This document shows, piece after piece, positions 6,022-6,190 of a stretch of DNA of 6,190 bases (position 1 is its first letter; each line of letters begins with the position of its first letter). The position numbers were made by a program, and so were the translations under genes. This DNA comes from Prevotellaceae bacterium UBA4336 (GTDB lineage: Bacteria; Bacteroidota; Bacteroidia; Bacteroidales; Bacteroidaceae). The notes below the pieces were generated by a model, which had not been told where the DNA came from, ran no database searches, and worked only from the letters and a program-made list of their open reading frames with translations. The stretch covers positions 60,805 to 66,994 of the forward strand of contig DGTM01000045.1 in the NCBI GenBank assembly GCA_002394305.1, in the 5' to 3' direction.

Positions 6022-6190
6022 GGAAGTTAAATTGGAAGTTAAATTGGAAGTAAACTCGCTTCGCTCATGGAAGTTATAAAAGGACAACACAATATGGAAG
6101 ACTGGCTTCCAAAGCTATCGTCCAGCCAACTTGTTGGCTTAACTTCCTGCGCGAAGCGCATAACTTCCTATTTAACTCCATTTTATAACT
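6022..6190. repeat. Cluster of GGAAGTTA direct and inverted repeats with small hairpins, cut by the window end
   Basis: A 12-bp unit GGAAGTTAAATT is repeated at 6022-6033 and 6034-6045, followed by decayed copies at 6046 (GGAAGTAAAC) and 6069 (GGAAGTTATAAA). Inverted copies TAACTTCC follow at 6140-6147 and 6161-6168. The segments 6046-6078 and 6140-6168 are imperfect inverted repeats of each other, each with a CGCTTCGC-like core. Between and within them are hairpins: AGCCAA-CTTG-TTGGCT (6124-6139), TGCGC-GAA-GCGCA (6148-6160) and GGAAG-ACTGG-CTTCC (6096-6110). It looks like a non-coding palindromic repeat or the edge of a small mobile element; no transposase is visible. Confidence 0.65.

Noticed and set aside
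6022..6168. CRISPR-like array from the repeated GGAAGTTA motif
   Set aside because: Units are short, directly abutting or unevenly spaced and partly inverted, with no spacer-sized intervals and no cas genes.
6067..6190. Open frame starting ATGGAAGTTATAAAAGG and running off the window
   Set aside because: It is made almost wholly of the palindromic repeat arms and hairpins, so its openness is likely chance; the repeat explanation is simpler. The sequence beyond the window would decide.

Overview
The window looks like chromosomal DNA of a Bacteroidales bacterium, most likely Prevotella-like. Three things point there: a giant BspA-type leucine-rich-repeat surface protein with a short conserved C-terminal tail ending in KVVIK, A-rich start regions without a Shine-Dalgarno site, and a textbook Bacteroidetes promoter (TTG, 19 bp, TATCTTTG) in front of the small operon. 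The genus is an inference; no rRNA or core gene is present.

Layout from left to right. Positions 1-232 hold no gene I can support, but carry a strong hairpin (65-98) that probably ends the large gene's transcript and a large imperfect palindrome (172-224) just after its stop codon. Positions 233-4960 (minus strand) are one 1575-residue secreted protein: signal peptide, several BspA-type LRR modules, a bacterial Ig-like region, a last LRR block, a linker made of a 7-bp tandem repeat, and a sorting-type tail. Positions 4961-5295 are non-coding and hold a convincing structured RNA on the minus strand (about 5034-5180): a long hairpin capped by a GCAA tetraloop and followed by a terminator hairpin with eight U residues. 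Positions 5296-5897 (minus) are a two-gene operon of a small antitoxin-like protein and a PIN-domain protein, overlapping by ATGA, i.e. a VapBC-like type II toxin-antitoxin pair. Positions 5898-6190 hold its promoter, a perfect 10-bp inverted repeat around the -35-equivalent, and then a dense cluster of GGAAGTTA / TAACTTCC repeats that runs off the window.

All genes point left. The toxin-antitoxin pair is upstream of the RNA element, which is in turn upstream of the surface-protein gene. I see no consensus promoter between the RNA's terminator and the large gene, so the RNA may be a leader controlling it, or an independent small RNA that happens to sit there. The most interesting points are this RNA, the heptamer repeat that could switch the anchoring tail on and off by slippage, and the sharp base-composition change inside the large gene, which suggests it was assembled from parts.
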